From a virus, in the IMG/VR virus record IMGVR_UViG_3300044797_000016, positions 1-39,523 of that record: DNA of 39,523 nt. One strand, 5' to 3'. Numbering within the stretch: position 1 is the first letter of the stretch; every line of letters begins with the position of its first letter. A program made the position numbers and the translations under genes. A model generated the notes under the pieces. It searched no databases. It was given only the letters and a program-made list of their open reading frames with translations, and was not told where the DNA came from. This document shows, in pieces, positions 37,864 through 39,523 of this stretch.

Positions 37864-39404
37864 TAGAGTTCGACCATTTTATATGGCTTATTTAACAAGC
37901 CGAAGTGGATTAGGCCCTTTGGTCCATTATCATTCTTGTCAAGATTTCCCACAATTTCTGTACATTCAGGTGTAACACGGGTTTCACTAAGAAGTAGAAC
38001 CCTGGACGATGCCTGTTCAATTGTACCACTCCCCTTGATCATGGACATTCTGGGCGTGACTTTCTCACCTGACTTAAGATCAATCCAATCTGCACTTCTG
38101 TTAAGTTGGGCTGTAACAATTCCGGCACATTCATACTTACGGCGTAAAAAATTAAGTCCTTGCATAAAGGCGCCAAGTTCCCGTTGTTCTTCGCTAACAT
38201 GGTTGATATGGTCGAACATAAACACGTCCGGTTTGATTTCATTTATCGCTTCCTCGACTTTTTCAATGTTTGGCGCAAATGAGTCACATACATAGAGAGC
38301 GTGTTTACTAAATTCGGAAGGTTCGCTAAGGGTTGCCAAGTATCTAGACCAAAACTCTGTATATGGTGTTTCTGTTGAAAAGATAAGTACTCGTTTACCA
38401 GCTTCACACAATGTTCGAGCGATGCCGATAAGAAAGTTAGTTTTACCCGTTCCTGTCCTTGCAGCAATCGTAAGGAGGCGGCTGCTTTTGAGTCCGCCTT
38501 GTAGCATTTGGTCGAGTTTGGCGTATCCTGTTTTAAGCTCTGCGCCACTTGAACCGGAACCCAACTGACATTGGCCGAACTGCTTGATACTGTCTGGGTT
38601 TGTGGGACTGTGTATGACAAGTCCTGTCTCCATACTTCGGGATTGTTGAAAGGACTCCATAGTTCTCCCCACGGACTTTGCTTCATATCTGCTCCAAATG
38701 TTTTCAATTTTGGCTTCCAAATGTCCCGAAGTTGCGTGAACCATGGATGGATGATATCTGAGTAAATCTCCGGCATCAACAGCACTATAGCCGTCATGAC
38801 GAAGCCTACCAAGTATGCTAGTAAGAGTTGTGTCGACATTTCCATCTTTCATTTCCTCCAATGCTTTAGCTATCCAACCCTCTTGTTTAAGTGTATAAGG
38901 TTTTAACCCATTTTTTTCCAATAAAGTATTCGACGAAAAAAGCTCCGTTGGAAGAATAGGTAATGCGCTTATACGAAAGGGGTTTAACCACCGATACCTT
39001 CTTCCGCTTTCGTGTACGGAGCCGGGAGCTACAACATAGCCGCCTTCCCCCCTTATGTCTACACCTGGCATTAGACGGACAGCATTCTGAATTATGCCAG
39101 CGCTTCGATACCATAAATGCCTACCATTCCCCGTTAAAGAAACCACGGATGATTTGAGTCCAAGTCTTTGGGCAGAAGCTATTCCTTCTGGGCCGTCTAG
39201 GTCTATCACAACCAAGCCCGACACTACACCAGTGACTATTCCCGAATTTGCATTTGGCCACTTGAGAAACCATGCTCGGACTTCTTCCTCGCTTGCTCTT
39301 CGCTTTTGAAATTCTGTCCAAGGTATTAAGGGCTCTTTCGACCTGGGCTTCAAGGGAATGACGGACATTCCTAAAGTCAAATAACGTAATGCGTGATTTA
39401 GCAT
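37863..39404 (-). CDS. Primase-polymerase/helicase fusion
   Basis: Protein of 513 residues. N-terminal archaeo-eukaryotic primase domain of the Prim-Pol type (about 3-140): SVIPLKPRSKEPLIPW, the catalytic VVIDLDG (Asp68, Asp70), GNGRHLWYR (His96), and VDIRGEGGYVVAPGS. C-terminal DnaB/RecA-like helicase domain (about 290-510): Walker A ARTGTGKT (315-322), Walker B VFMFDHI (394-400), and TAQLNR (431-436). It unwinds DNA and makes primers at the fork in one chain. GAGGAG lies seven bases before the ATG, which rules out the alternative ATG at 39408. Its start crosses the contig join. Confidence 0.88.
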   Translation of the reverse strand: MLNHALRYLTLGMSVIPLKPRSKEPLIPWTEFQKRRASEEEVRAWFLKWPNANSGIVTGVVSGLVVIDLDGPEGIASAQRLGLKSSVVSLTGNGRHLWYRSAGIIQNAVRLMPGVDIRGEGGYVVAPGSVHESGRRYRWLNPFRISALPILPTELFSSNTLLEKNGLKPYTLKQEGWIAKALEEMKDGNVDTTLTSILGRLRHDGYSAVDAGDLLRYHPSMVHATSGHLEAKIENIWSRYEAKSVGRTMESFQQSRSMETGLVIHSPTNPDSIKQFGQCQLGSGSSGAELKTGYAKLDQMLQGGLKSSRLLTIAARTGTGKTNFLIGIARTLCEAGKRVLIFSTETPYTEFWSRYLATLSEPSEFSKHALYVCDSFAPNIEKVEEAINEIKPDVFMFDHINHVSEEQRELGAFMQGLNFLRRKYECAGIVTAQLNRSADWIDLKSGEKVTPRMSMIKGSGTIEQASSRVLLLSETRVTPECTEIVGNLDKNDNGPKGLIHFGLLNKPYKMVEL

Positions 39405-39523
39405 TCATAGGCTCCTCAATCGTTCAAAAAATGATACATCAGCATACTCGCATCCCATTGAGCCGAATAGTCCGGTAAATAATACCCTTTTAGCTGAATT
39501 TGAGGCGTCTTATCAAGGTTTTT
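39334..39523. repeat. Right copy of the terminal overlap (190 bp)
   Basis: Counterpart of 1-190, offset 39333, with six substitutions, three of which change the primase-helicase protein. Positions from 39397 onward are identical to the left copy. Confidence 0.9.
39416..39523 (-). CDS. Exonuclease, 3' fragment (duplicate of the gene at 83-781)
   Basis: The last 36 codons including the stop of the RecB-type exonuclease, identical to 83-190. Cut by the contig edge; the full gene is at 83-781. Confidence 0.9.
   Translation of the reverse strand, partial: KNLDKTPQIQLKGYYLPDYSAQWDASMLMYHFLND

Noticed and set aside
38243-38845. 200-residue open frame with a hydrophobic start inside the primase-helicase gene
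   Set aside because: Same strand, different frame; the covering frame has clear Prim-Pol and helicase motifs, and no ribosome binding site was recognised for the inner one.
39121-39408. Frame starting at the ATG four bases before the primase-helicase start
   Set aside because: Only three bases from the GAGGAG site, Arg/Ser/Cys-rich shadow composition, and the other frame has strong domain motifs.
1-39523. CRISPR array, insertion sequence, integrase or phage RNA polymerase
   Set aside because: No regularly spaced repeats, no transposase or recombinase motifs and no single-subunit RNA polymerase were seen in any long frame.

Overview
The window is very probably a complete genome, about 39.33 kb and circular or terminally redundant, of a tailed double-stranded DNA phage (Caudoviricetes) with podovirus-like gene content, assembled as a linear contig. 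The last 190 bases repeat the first 190 with six substitutions, all in the first 63 bases, so the ends join. Subtracting the overlap gives 39,333 bp. There is a full virion set (terminase, portal, scaffold, capsid, adaptor, tail nozzle, ejection proteins) and a phage replication set, with no rRNA, no ribosomal proteins and no host housekeeping genes. Shine-Dalgarno sequences (GGAG, AGGAGG) and near-consensus sigma70 promoters point to a bacterial host using its own RNA polymerase; no phage RNA polymerase and no integrase is seen. The host cannot be named from the sequence.

Layout. Two arms diverge from a control region at 5307-6606. The minus-strand early arm runs 5306 -> 83, through the contig junction, then 39404 -> 31453. 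It holds a run of very small genes (many zinc-ligand or one-helix membrane proteins, stops and starts overlapping as ATGA or TAATG), two homing-type HNH endonucleases, a sigma-region-4-like regulator, a probable ssDNA-binding protein, a RecB-type exonuclease, a primase-polymerase/helicase fusion, nucleotide-pool enzymes, a family A DNA polymerase, another HNH nuclease, a separate 3'-5' exonuclease, and an exported trypsin-like protease. Five promoters with 17-bp spacers and TGn-extended -10 boxes drive this arm; three share inverted half-sites around the -35 box.

The control region contains a densely structured stretch with no convincing gene (5401-5710), a KTSC-domain gene, two copies of an inverted repeat 44 bp apart, a probable terminator, and a tRNA with initiator features flanked by a 12-nt direct repeat.

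The plus-strand late arm (6607-31350) runs: small genes including a tandem triplet of paralogues, small and large terminase, portal, a cassette of beta-rich repeat proteins, scaffold, major capsid protein, collar-domain fibre, adaptor, nozzle, four large ejection-type proteins, a short holin-like protein and a DUF5675-like gene, then a terminator at 31397-31433 facing the end of the early arm.

How it works (inference): early promoters give replication proteins through translationally coupled small genes; the sigma-4-like protein is a candidate for switching to the late arm; PrimPol-helicase, polymerase, ssDNA-binding protein and exonuclease replicate and recombine DNA that the terminase packages. 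The most unusual items are the initiator-like tRNA, the structured control region, the promoter family with compensatory inverted repeats, the protease, and the chain of tiny cysteine-rich genes.
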